Assembly (NCBI GenBank): GCA_001970955.1
Contig: MPUH01000408.1
Span: forward strand, 1-56,360
DNA from: Stentor coeruleus
Taxonomy: Eukaryota > Ciliophora > Heterotrichea > Heterotrichida > Stentoridae
Length of the DNA: 56,360 bases
Direction: 5' to 3'
Of the stretch, positions 11,226 through 20,500 are shown in pieces. Position 1 is the first letter of the stretch. Each line of letters starts with the position of its first letter. The notes under the pieces were generated by a model. That model did not search any database. It was given only the letters and a program-made list of their open reading frames with translations, and was not told the origin of the DNA. Position numbers and translations under genes: made by a program.

Positions 11226-12200
11226 ATGTCAGTCGTAAAGGTTGGAGTAACAGGTGCTGCAGGACAAATCGGGTATTCAATCCTACCCATGATCTGTTCC
11301 GGTCAAATGCTTGGCGCTGATACCAAAATTGACTTAGCCCTTTTAGATATCCCTCAATGCGAAGATGCTCTTCGCGGTGTGGCAATGGAAATAAGCGATT
11401 CAGCTTTTCCCCTTCTCAATTCTTTGAAATATGGTAGCGACCCACGTGAAATCCTCAGAGATCTTGATGTTATTATTTTCCTTGGTGGATTCCCTCGTAA
11501 AGCAGGAATGGAACGTAAAGAACTTCTTCAAAGAAACATGAATATTTTTAAAGAACAAGGAGCTGCATTAAATGAAGTAGGTAAGCCAACAACTTTATGC
11601 TTAGTTGTCGCTAATCCAGCAAATACTAATTGTCTTGTTTTATCACATCATGCACCAAATATCCCAAAGAAAAACTTTACTGCTATGACTAGATTAGATC
11701 ATAACCGTGCTAGTTTCCAAATTGCAAATAAAGTTGGAGCTTTAACTATTGATGTTAAAAATGTTGCTATTTGGGGTAATCATTCATCTACTCAGTATCC
11801 TGATGTTAATCATGGAACTGTTAGAGGTGGGGCAATTAGACCTGCTGTTAATGATGATGAATGGCTTAATGGAGAGTTTATTTCATGTGTTCAAAAAAGA
11901 GGTGCTGCTATTATAGCCGCTAGAAAACTTTCTAGTGCTATGTCAGCTGCTAAAGCTGCAGTAGACCATGTTAGAGATTGGTTTTTGGGGACAAAAGAAG
12001 GTGAGTGGGTATCAATGGGTGTGATTAGTGATGGCAGCTACGGCATTGATGCTGGACTCTGCTACTCATTCCCTTGTACTTGTGTGAACAAAGAATGGCA
12101 TATTGTTCAAGGACTTGACATTAATGAGTTCTCAAGAGATAAGATGAATTTAACTAAACAAGAACTCACTGAAGAAAGAGATGAAGCTTTTTCAGCATAA
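11226..12200 (+). CDS. Malate dehydrogenase, cytosolic type (NAD-dependent)
   Basis: The enzyme interconverts malate and oxaloacetate with NAD(H). The N-terminal [10 protein letters not shown] is the nucleotide-binding loop. [15 protein letters not shown] carries the substrate-binding arginines. [18 protein letters not shown] (substrate Asp and Arg) and [11 protein letters not shown] (catalytic His) follow in the expected order. Its length of 324 residues is close to cytosolic MDH (about 333), with no mitochondrial presequence. The ATG is set by the TTTAATATAAATG context and by the glycine-rich loop only eight residues in. The stop lies 86 bp from the stop of the converging MORN gene. Confidence 0.95.
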   Translation: MSVVKVGVTGAAGQIGYSILPMICSGQMLGADTKIDLALLDIPQCEDALRGVAMEISDSAFPLLNSLKYGSDPREILRDLDVIIFLGGFPRKAGMERKELLQRNMNIFKEQGAALNEVGKPTTLCLVVANPANTNCLVLSHHAPNIPKKNFTAMTRLDHNRASFQIANKVGALTIDVKNVAIWGNHSSTQYPDVNHGTVRGGAIRPAVNDDEWLNGEFISCVQKRGAAIIAARKLSSAMSAAKAAVDHVRDWFLGTKEGEWVSMGVISDGSYGIDAGLCYSFPCTCVNKEWHIVQGLDINEFSRDKMNLTKQELTEERDEAFSA

Positions 12201-12286
12201 TTAAGATAGCATTATTTAGAATAATTATATTATCTTTTGATATATTATATAGTAGATTAGATTATATTTTTATATCTAGCAAAAAA

Positions 12287-13246
12287 TCAGCCAACTTTTT
12301 TCCCATCTTTCCATATTCCTTCATGAAGATCTCCTAAAACACCATATTTCCCATTACCATGTTGTTTACCTTTACTCCAGTTCCCTTTATAAACTTTTCC
12401 ATTTGGCCAATAAAATTCTCCATATCCTTCTTTTTTATCAAAAGCATATGAACCTTTATATATCCTCCCATCAAGCCATGTAAACACCCCTTCACCATGC
12501 ATTTTGTTATCTTTCCAGTTACCTTCAAATCGCCTTCCATCTTTCCATTCATAAACCCCATATCCTTCTATTCTATTTTCTATAAACTCCCCTTTATAAC
12601 TGGAATTATCATTCCAAGTAAATTCTCCCATCCCTGATTTTTTACCTTTAACATAATTCCCTTGATATTTCGCCCCATCAGTCCATATTTCCATACCTTG
12701 ACCATGTTGTAAATCTTCATACCATTGACCTTCATATGTAGCTCCATTGTAATGAATATATTTACCTTTTCCTTGAGCTTTATCGTTATACCATTCACCT
12801 TCATATACGTCGCCATCATTGTGTATAAGGCGACCAAGACCGTTTGCTTTATCATTTTTCCAGTAACCAGTGTATTTTGATCCATCTTCCCATATAAAAA
12901 CCCCTTTTCCGTATTTTTGCCCATTGTCATCTTTTTGTCCGATATAAATACGTCCATTGTTTACGCTTTCAGTTATAAGGAAATGGTCTGAGTAATCGTC
13001 ATGTATTGTGAAAATGAATGGACCTAAAGATTCTTCAACTTTTTTGACTAAAGAGTTTGTGTCATTGGTTGTTTTTTGGGAAAGGTCGAGAAGTTGGGAT
13101 TGTAGAGTTTTTCCTGATATCATGCTTTTTGTCAGAGGGAATTCTTCGCATTTTTCTATTCGTGGGTTCTCCATTTGAATAAATTCTGCCTCGTCGTTTG
13201 CTTTGACAGCAGTATTTGACCCCATACAACTACACGCGCTACCCAT
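12287..13246 (-). CDS. MORN-repeat protein with acylation-type N-terminus (319 aa)
   Basis: The N-terminus MGSACSCMGS fits N-myristoylation of Gly2 with nearby palmitoylatable cysteines. Residues about 1-95 are otherwise unstructured. From about 100 to 310 there are around nine MORN repeats, each about 23 residues, with the pattern Y-x-G-x-W/F ... G-x-G (for example GKYTGYWKND is not exact but GSKYTGYWKND is). MORN arrays tether proteins to membranes and cortical structures. It resembles the MORN protein at 33846-35039, including the ending WxxGKKV. It is the only gene in the window ending in TGA; a TAA follows nine codons later at 12257. Its ATG is 34 bp from the start of the divergent ANKRD13 gene. 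Confidence 0.9.
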   Translation of the reverse strand: MGSACSCMGSNTAVKANDEAEFIQMENPRIEKCEEFPLTKSMISGKTLQSQLLDLSQKTTNDTNSLVKKVEESLGPFIFTIHDDYSDHFLITESVNNGRIYIGQKDDNGQKYGKGVFIWEDGSKYTGYWKNDKANGLGRLIHNDGDVYEGEWYNDKAQGKGKYIHYNGATYEGQWYEDLQHGQGMEIWTDGAKYQGNYVKGKKSGMGEFTWNDNSSYKGEFIENRIEGYGVYEWKDGRRFEGNWKDNKMHGEGVFTWLDGRIYKGSYAFDKKEGYGEFYWPNGKVYKGNWSKGKQHGNGKYGVLGDLHEGIWKDGKKVG

Positions 13247-13280
13247 TATTAGAAAGTTATTATATTTAAAAGAAAATAAT
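13247..13280. promoter_or_regulatory. 34-bp spacer between two divergent start codons
   Basis: Only 34 bp separate the ATG of the MORN gene (minus) from that of the ANKRD13 gene (plus). The spacer is nearly pure AT and has TAATA-type words next to both starts. Core promoters and both leaders must fit here or overlap the neighbouring coding sequence. Confidence 0.7.
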
Positions 13281-15128
13281 ATGAAATCATTGAGGAAAAC
13301 TTTAAAAGAACTCCTAGTCTTGTTTTTAGATTTTCAGCCACAAGCTATTGATGAAGTAAAAAGAGTACAAAAAGTTCTAAGGGCTTTAAGGGTGCTAAAT
13401 TATTTAGATTTGTCACGGATAAAGCTAGATAAAAAAATCTCAACAAGTTTTAGCAATTTTCGGTCAAAAATTAATGCTGATTTGTGGGAGAATTGGGTTG
13501 TTAGAAGAGTTATGTATGGATTTCATATTTTTCAAGATGATCAGGAATACACAACAAAGATATATTCTGATTTGCTTGGCTTTATAAAAAATGTTATGCC
13601 TATTCCTGAACATATAGAAGAATTTCCACTTCATAGAGCTGTTATAGAAAGGAAATTATTTAAAATAAGACAGATTTGCATAGGTGACGATTGTAACTTT
13701 TTCCACATACATATAGATCAACCAGATTTATTAGGTAATACAGCATTAATGCTAGCTGTAAAACTAAAATTACATGATGAAGTTCAAGTTCTTATTGACC
13801 ATGGAGCTGATCCGAAATATAGACTGAGTAATTTAATGCCTTCACCTATAGAATTCGCTATTGCTATGGAAGATAAAGCTTTATTAAAAAAATTAGTTGT
13901 CGGATATCATCAAAATCTCCACTCAAGCTGGAATGATAACATTGAAGACTTTGCTGAAACTTTGATAAGCATTCCTGATTTTTCCATAAGAATGAAGTGG
14001 GAGTGTATTTCAAAATTCATCCCATTCTTAAAAAAATTCACCCCTTCAGATGAATATTACATTGTCAAAAAAGGTAACAAACTAAAAATCGACCTTACTT
14101 TAATTGGTTGGGAGCAGTTGCGGGCAAAACGTGGCAGGGTCTCTCTTCTCTTTGACGGAGATTTCTATAGAGTTATTGCAATTGACCATGACAAAAACAC
14201 ATCACGCGAACTTTTCACTGACCTCAGTATCGAGCAAATTGAAAAACACACTGATGTATTTCCTATATAGGAGCTGTTAAAAAACAAAAAATTTTCAGGG
14301 GATTTGCTTTTTTCCAACTGTTCTGTACTAAAAAAGAAATCCTGGCGTGGATTAAACCAACATGAAATTATTGAAAATTTCCCATGTGATGAATATTCTG
14401 TATCTTGTTCTTTAGCTTTAACATTTAAAAAGCGTCAAGTGCTTATTGAAAAGGAGTTATCTAAAATTCAATCATTTGAAGAGTATTTTTCGATATGTCA
14501 AAAAGATTGTCATAGGAGTTTGATGTTAACTTCAAAATTAGAAAAAAATACAAATAAGCATATTAAGGCTAATCTTTGGTGTGCTGAGAACTTTCCGATA
14601 AAAATCACAGATTTGATGCCTTTGTTAGATTTGTTAGCTTCAGTAAGTCAGAAAGCTAAGAGGTTTCATGAATTTTTAAGCTCGAATCAAATGTTTTATA
14701 ATATAGGATTTCCTCTTAAGGCTAAAATACCTTTGATGCTTACGGTAACAGCTTTGATTGCTTTTAAGGAACTTAGGATTGAAGGGATTGAGGACTCAGA
14801 ATTTGATTTTGAAGGAAAAATTGCTTATGGAATGGTTAGTTGCTTGGAAATACCACATCAGATCAGTAGTTATGAAAGCGAATATTCTGAACAGATTATC
14901 CTTGAAGATAGTACTTTTATTGGACCAAAACTAGCACTTCTTCCAACACCACAACTTCAAAATGATTCTGAAGAAGAAAGCACAATCCCCAGCGGTCCTA
15001 AACCTTTTGCTGAAGAGTCAAGAGAAAAACTAAAACTTGTTGAATCACGGTCATTAATAATGGGCAAAGTTAAAATTTATCTTGAATCATTACCTAAATC
15101 ATCCAATGATATTGACATAGTTATCTAA
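13281..15128 (+). CDS. ANKRD13 homologue (ankyrin repeats plus GPCR-chaperone domain), one 15-nt intron
   Basis: Exons 13281-14255 and 14271-15128 encode 610 residues, close to human ANKRD13A (590). Ankyrin repeats lie at about 115-205 (FPLHRAV, LLGNTALMLAVK, HGADPKY). The ANKRD13-type core follows: IPDFSIRMKWECIS, KFTPSDEYYIVKKG, KIDLTLIGWEQL, RGRVSLLFDG. After the intron come WCAENFPIK, DLMPLLDLLA and GFPLKAKIPL, the family C-terminal signature. Animal ANKRD13 proteins bind ubiquitinated membrane cargo on endosomes through C-terminal UIMs; I see no clear UIM here, so an older membrane-trafficking role is inferred. An in-frame TTG upstream at 13203 lies inside the opposite gene and is not used. 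Confidence 0.9.
14256..14270 (+). other. 15-nt intron of the ANKRD13 homologue
   Basis: Reads GTATTTCCTATATAG, phase 0. Retention puts TAG in frame; removal joins EKHTD to ELLKNKKF and completes the conserved domain. Confidence 0.92.
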
Positions 15129-15719
15129 TGTTTATGTAAAAATGAGTAAAAAATAAAATTTGTATTATCGGCATTTAGAAGATGATGATACTTTTATAAT
15201 TTAATATTATAATCTAGGTTTATATCAGGAAAATGTATAAAAAATTCTTAGATGGCTAAAGTGCATTAGTTAATAATGACTTAATGTCTTAAGATTTTTT
15301 TGATTTATTAGGTTCACACATTATAATATCGAAAAGAAATCATGAAAAAATACAACATAAAGGAATCTCATAATCTTTAAAAACTTAAAAAATATTTTAA
15401 AAAATTCTAACTTCTAAAGTTAGACGCAGCGCTCTTAATATCCCTTTGACTCTTGTTAGAACAAAATAAAATATATATTTAACTACAAGTGAAGATCATA
15501 AACCTATAGATTATAAAGTAAAATTATGGCGAAAATATAAGCTTTTGAAGATTCACTTAATATAGTGTTTTGACTCAAGAGAATTTGTAGACAATTTTTT
15601 ACTGTGAGATACTGTCTTATGTGAGGTTGAATGAGGAATTTGGCGATGTTAAAAAGAATAAATACGTAAATTTTTAAATTAAGTAGGGTTTATGGTTTTT
15701 AAAGAATTTGAAAGGTTTT
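15129..15719. other. Convergent 3' spacer
   Basis: Between converging genes. No supported gene or RNA; AT-rich with no clear strand bias. Confidence 0.5.
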
Positions 15720-16403
15720 TTAGATGCTGTTTTTTTTAGACTCGATTATTTGTTCGATTAATAAAGACTTCGCTTCGATTTGGAGGAATTTAGATTTCAA
15801 TTCATTTAATTCAGAACTTAAGGATTCTAGAATTGGGTCTGCAGATTGATCATCAGGCTTGAGGAGTTCTTTGTTAAGGTTTTCTATAATTCCTTTATAG
15901 AACAGTTCAATATGAGTGTTTTTACTGAGGATTTCATTGTATTGAGCTTCAAGTCGGCGATATTTTGCTCGTTGGTTTTGAAGTTCCTTTTCGGCTTCTT
16001 CACATTTTTCAGAAGGAACATAAGGTTTTAGTGGGCTAGGGTATTTGTATGAACACAGTTTTGGTGAGGATCTAAGCTCAGCTTTTGGCTGTTCTAAGCG
16101 GATTATATTTAAAATTTCTTCATCTTCAGGTGCTAAAATCGAAGGATTTTTTTCCAAACTCGCATCTGACCTGGTAATTGACTTCTCACAAAAGTTGATA
16201 GGTTTTTCTGTAGCTTCTTCAGATTTTATTGCTATATTAACACTTATAATATTCCCTCGAGCTAGTTGATCTTGTTTTTCTCTAAGTTTTGCAAGATAGC
16301 TTCTGGACTTAGTTGCTTTTCCTGTACCTGAAACACGGCTTATTGGAGTTGGTCTTATATATCCTGGGGATCTTGATGTAGGCTTATAAAATACTTTAGA
16401 CAT
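15720..16403 (-). CDS. Coiled-coil protein of unknown function (227 aa)
   Basis: I do not recognise a family. The first 40 residues are basic and rich in Ser, Pro and Arg (YKPTSRSPGYIRPTP). A linker follows with KLCSYKYPSPLKPYVPS. Residues about 130-225 look like an amphipathic coiled coil (CEEAEKELQNQRAKYRRLEAQ, then SLSSELNELKSKFLQIEAKS). Basic-tail plus coiled-coil layout is common among ciliary and cortical cytoskeleton proteins, but that is only a suggestion. Confidence 0.7.
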   Translation of the reverse strand: MSKVFYKPTSRSPGYIRPTPISRVSGTGKATKSRSYLAKLREKQDQLARGNIISVNIAIKSEEATEKPINFCEKSITRSDASLEKNPSILAPEDEEILNIIRLEQPKAELRSSPKLCSYKYPSPLKPYVPSEKCEEAEKELQNQRAKYRRLEAQYNEILSKNTHIELFYKGIIENLNKELLKPDDQSADPILESLSSELNELKSKFLQIEAKSLLIEQIIESKKNSI

Positions 16404-19400
16404 TAAAACAAGATATGATAATATATCTTGATCCTAGAAAAGTACTCTTTTTGATTTTTTTTTTGGGTTATTATTAGAAATTAAGATAAGGAAATTACAA
16501 TAGAAAAAGATATAGATTTTTTTTATAGGGGATGAAATTAAAAATAGAATATGCTTAGTGATATAAGAAATATAAGATTAGATATTTTTTATGATTTTTT
16601 TGGATTTTGAGTTTTTTTATAGAATGGTTTGAAGAAATAAAGTATAGAGAGTTTTGTAAGTATTTTAATGATGATATGGATTGAGTTATTAGATTTTAGA
16701 TTTTTATAGTTTGATTGTAATTTTTATGTAAAGTACAGTTATTGTGATATTTGTGATGAGGTTGAAGGATTTGTTTGTAAGTTTGTGTGAGATTTATGAA
16801 TGATGATTTTTTTTGAAGAATATATAGAAAAGAATATAGAAATTTAGTTTTTATATGATTGAAAAGAGATGGGTTTAAATTATTTAAAAACTAAATCATG
16901 CAAAGCGTTTAGTATACGTTTAATATAAGGTTCAATGTTTTTATAATACAAATTGTCGAGGAATTTCTTCGAGGAAAATTATCAGGTATTTTTTTGGAAA
17001 TTGAAATACAATTTCACAATATAATACCTATTAGTTTATATTTTGAAGTAATTCGAACCTCGGCATATATGATTTTTATTATGCATCGTTAATGTAGAAA
17101 TCTAGTAAAAAATTATATTATAAACTATTCCCTTATTTTCTATAATATTTTACATTATCATAATCGCAATATCATATTACAGTATNAGATTGGTTAATTT
17201 ATTTAAGCTAAATTTAAATTTGTATTTAAAACTATTCCCTTATTTTCTATAATATTTTACATTATCATAATCGCAATATCATATTACAGTATCATAAACA
17301 CAATAATATTTCTCATTACTATACAATTAACACAGCACAAAAACTAATAATCCCGATTTCTAATAAAATCCTCTATAGAAAATGTTCCTTCCATCAACAA
17401 AAATCAATATAAACCTAAAATCTTTCACAAACCCTACTTAAAAAAAAAAAAATCCTAGCAGTTTATCTAACCATTTACAACATCCAACTAATTTTTCATA
17501 CACAAAATCGTAGTAAATCAAGCTAAAATCAATAAAAACATTGTTTCTTAAATATTTAATTTCCCATTTTTCCAGAATAAAAATGTTAATATTGCCTTTT
17601 TGTGTGAAAAATCCTCAGCTTAATCTTTACTATAAACTTAAAGCCATACCTTCAAACATTGCCTATATCATCACAACCACACAAGATTCTAATCATCAAA
17701 ATCTCCTTTTTTCAAAGCCACAGCCCTTAAGCAAAAAAATTGTTTTTAAAATCTTAAAATTTTTCCTTTCATCACTATCAATTTCTATTACAAAAACATT
17801 TCCCATACATAAAACAAATAAAAGCCTGTCAAATTTCTCAATAAGAAGCCTTTATCTCATAAAATTGCTAATTTATATTCATGCCCTTTTTTACATAAAA
17901 TTACTCTTCTTTGAAGTTTCCCTAAGTATCCTGAGATGATTATCTCTTATTTGCAGTGTTTATTTTATCTTTGTAGCACCTTTATTCAGTTTTCAGCCTA
18001 TTTGGATTTGGTTTTTTGAGCATCTTAGTTCCTATACCAGACTATCATGATCATTCCCTAACTTTCTGGAACATTTCTTACTAAATCTCCTTTTCCAGCT
18101 ACAAACTTAAGGGTTTTAGACTTAGATTTATAATTTTTCTTATCATAAAACCTAGTTAAAATCCTAGTTTTAGTTTTTCTATACCTATGACTCTTGGCCT
18201 CATTTATTGTTGCTCATCTATAGTCAAAGCTTCAGGAAGAGGAAACTAAAGAGAATTAGGTAAAAATACTTAGTTTGGGTGTTAAAAACTTGCAAAACTA
18301 GATTTTCTCACAATTATATATAGAAAAAACACTAAAATCAGTTCTTCAAGGTTTCTTATCTTTACGACCACTTTTCTATGCTACCTAGAACGCTGTATTT
18401 TTATTCAAAACCCTTTGACTATAGGTAAGATTATGAAAAAAATCCTTTTTTAGCGTTTGTGAGATTTTTTTCATAGTATTTCCCTCCATCGGAAAACCTA
18501 ATTCCCATATGCAAAATTTTCCTTTTACCTCATAGACAAAAGGGTTATCCAAGATAAAAACCCTCTGATTGTTCAAGACTAATAAAATACACAAAAAATA
18601 TCCACAAAACTTCTTCTCCAAACCTTTCCTACTGTTTTCTTTTTCCCAATCAAAATCCTATAAAAAAAAGGTCTTCATTCCAAAGGGTTCCAAAAGCACA
18701 AAAAAGCTACAAAACAACACTCAAGCATAAAATTAAAAGCACCAGGCAAATAAGCTAAAAAATCCTAAAAAATTAAAGGAAAATAAATCGCTGAAAAAGT
18801 GAAAAAAAGGTTTGAAAAAAGTTGAAAAACATCTTAAGGCCATAATTTTAACCTAAAGATATACAAGTTTAGGAATTAAAAATACTTATTTACGCAAAAG
18901 ATCCTCAAATGTTTAATCTACCAGTTTAAAACTCTTACTAGTGATAGTAGTGCGCTAATTTGCTCAACCACTATTTTTTCCTTATGACACATAATAGTTC
19001 TTTTTACAATTTTCCCTTATAATATTGAACTTCAGTATACCTCATTTCGTTTTATTTTTTAGAGTCTTGGTCAATTGTTGATGTTAAATCTTAAGTTATA
19101 TAACCTCCTTATCTTTCTTATTCATCCACATTTTTAACCCATATCTTAACTAAATCTTCTTAGTATGCCTATGCGCCACGACCACATAATATTTCAAACC
19201 TTTCCCGAATCACTATTAGTGTCTTCTTTTCAGCCTCTTCTTTTGCTTTCATCCCTTTTTCCTCATTCCTAATCATCCAAAACCCTCTTTATAACCAAAA
19301 ATCAGAAGAATCAGCCTGTATACGTCAGCCAGAATTACATACTTCATATCTTATACTGACTTCCTAATTACTATTCCTCTTTTAACACAATCATTCATTC

Positions 19401-20017
19401 TTTCTCCCTCAGCTAGTAAATATGTAAAGGGTAAACTTTGTTAGGTAAGATCCAAATCCTAAGAGTTTTTACTGATCTAATCGCTAGTATGGACTCAAAA
19501 CATCCTAGACCACAAAGAAAACTCTTTTCTGCCTTTCCTATTGGCTAGTAAAATTATTTTTCCCAGTCTTCCTAATGATAAGATTCTTTAGCTGTATTGC
19601 ATAGAGAAGAGCTTAAAGCTATTAAAAGAGAATTTTTTTCTTAGATCTTTTTTCAAAGGTTATCAGAAAGTCCTAACCCATACAAGGTGTCTCAGTCCTT
19701 GAAACCCTTCAAGCCAACCAAACTTAAATACAAAATCTTTGAAAATACTCAAGAAACGTAAAAAACTAGAGATAAACACGAAAATATAAAAAAAAACTTG
19801 TAAGGTTTAGAATAAACCTAGGGTATTAGCGGGTTTAACCCGAAAAAAAAAATTTATCCTAAAGATCCGAAAAAAAAATAAAGAATCTCTAATATTTTCT
19901 TTGTCTATATATTTCGCTTACACACCAACTAATTTGATTATAAGATAGTTTAGATTATTAACCTATCATAAAAATGATACGATATTAAAAATTAATGGCT
20001 AATACTATTAAGATAAT
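16404..20017. other. Gene-poor 3.6-kb region
   Basis: From 16404 to about 16860 the plus strand is G-rich and C-poor, as upstream of other minus-strand genes. Around 17122-17292 is a duplicated segment flanking an N. From about 17300 the plus strand becomes C-rich. Open frames (plus at about 17583-17939; minus at 18385-18621 and 19169-19278) lack recognisable domains. A minus-strand stretch at about 19169-19267 has coding-like composition and may be a remnant. Confidence 0.5.
17122..17292. repeat. 64-bp exact duplication around a single N
   Basis: Positions 17122-17185 are repeated at 17229-17292, and an N sits at 17186 directly after the first copy. The pattern suggests two overlapping contig ends joined without merging, not a biological repeat. 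Confidence 0.75.
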
Positions 20018-20413
20018 ATGTTATCAGATACTCCCCCAAAAAGTCTTCCTGAGGCTTCAGTCTTCACAAATATGACATCTATTCTAAATTCGCATCAAGG
20101 ATCTTGGCCACTAAGCCTAGTCCTACCTTACCCAGTATATTCACCTTTGTCTACTGAAGAAAAATTGCCAAACATTTTCGAGCCAGACCCCAAAAAAAAG
20201 TGCAAAAAAGTCACAGCCTGTCCTCACTTCCTAAGAAAACATTATGCAAAAAACATGTGCAACAACTGCTACCATAAACAAGGACGTGACAAAACTGCTT
20301 GGGAATGCGAACATACCTTACGTAAGCATTATGCTAAAGGCTTATGTCAAATGTGTTATCTAAAAAACTACAACGGCTCTAAACACATAGAAGAAGTGCA
20401 AATAAAAGACTAA
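20018..20413 (+). CDS. Small protein with two CxH-x4-H-x5-CxxC putative zinc modules (131 aa)
   Basis: Residues 1-65 are Pro/Ser-rich and unstructured. Residues 68-84 and 97-113 form two copies of the same module: C-x-H-x4-H-x5-C-x2-C, with Cys68, His70, His75, Cys81, Cys84 and Cys97, His99, His104, Cys110, Cys113. Both share LRKHYAK before the CxxC pair. Spacing and ligand conservation suggest metal binding, and the basic character suggests nucleic-acid or protein binding; function is unknown. Similar HYAKGxC modules occur, as far as I recall, in other protists and may belong to regulatory proteins. The start has the AGATAATATG context. Confidence 0.75.
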   Translation: MLSDTPPKSLPEASVFTNMTSILNSHQGSWPLSLVLPYPVYSPLSTEEKLPNIFEPDPKKKCKKVTACPHFLRKHYAKNMCNNCYHKQGRDKTAWECEHTLRKHYAKGLCQMCYLKNYNGSKHIEEVQIKD

Positions 20414-20500
20414 GTTTTCCTTGTGTTTTATAACTAAAAAACTGTTGAATTAAGACTTATAAGTAAGTTTTTAAATATGGAATCTTTTATTTAGTACAGC

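Noticed and set aside
12334..12957. Met-rich minus-strand frames inside the first MORN gene
   Set aside because: They are out-of-frame shadows produced by the repetitive Gly/Trp-rich MORN coding sequence.
17045..17100. GGTTCGAATTAC on the minus strand resembling a tRNA B box
   Set aside because: No matching A box or acceptor stem can be folded around it.
17541..17939. Plus-strand frame of 132 codons (first ATG at 17583)
   Set aside because: It begins with TTG, lies in C-rich AT sequence typical of upstream regions, and the protein has no domain. Composition alone can keep the frame open.
18385..18621. Minus-strand 78-codon frame with a hydrophobic start
   Set aside because: No recognisable domain and no start-context element; could be chance in AT-rich DNA.
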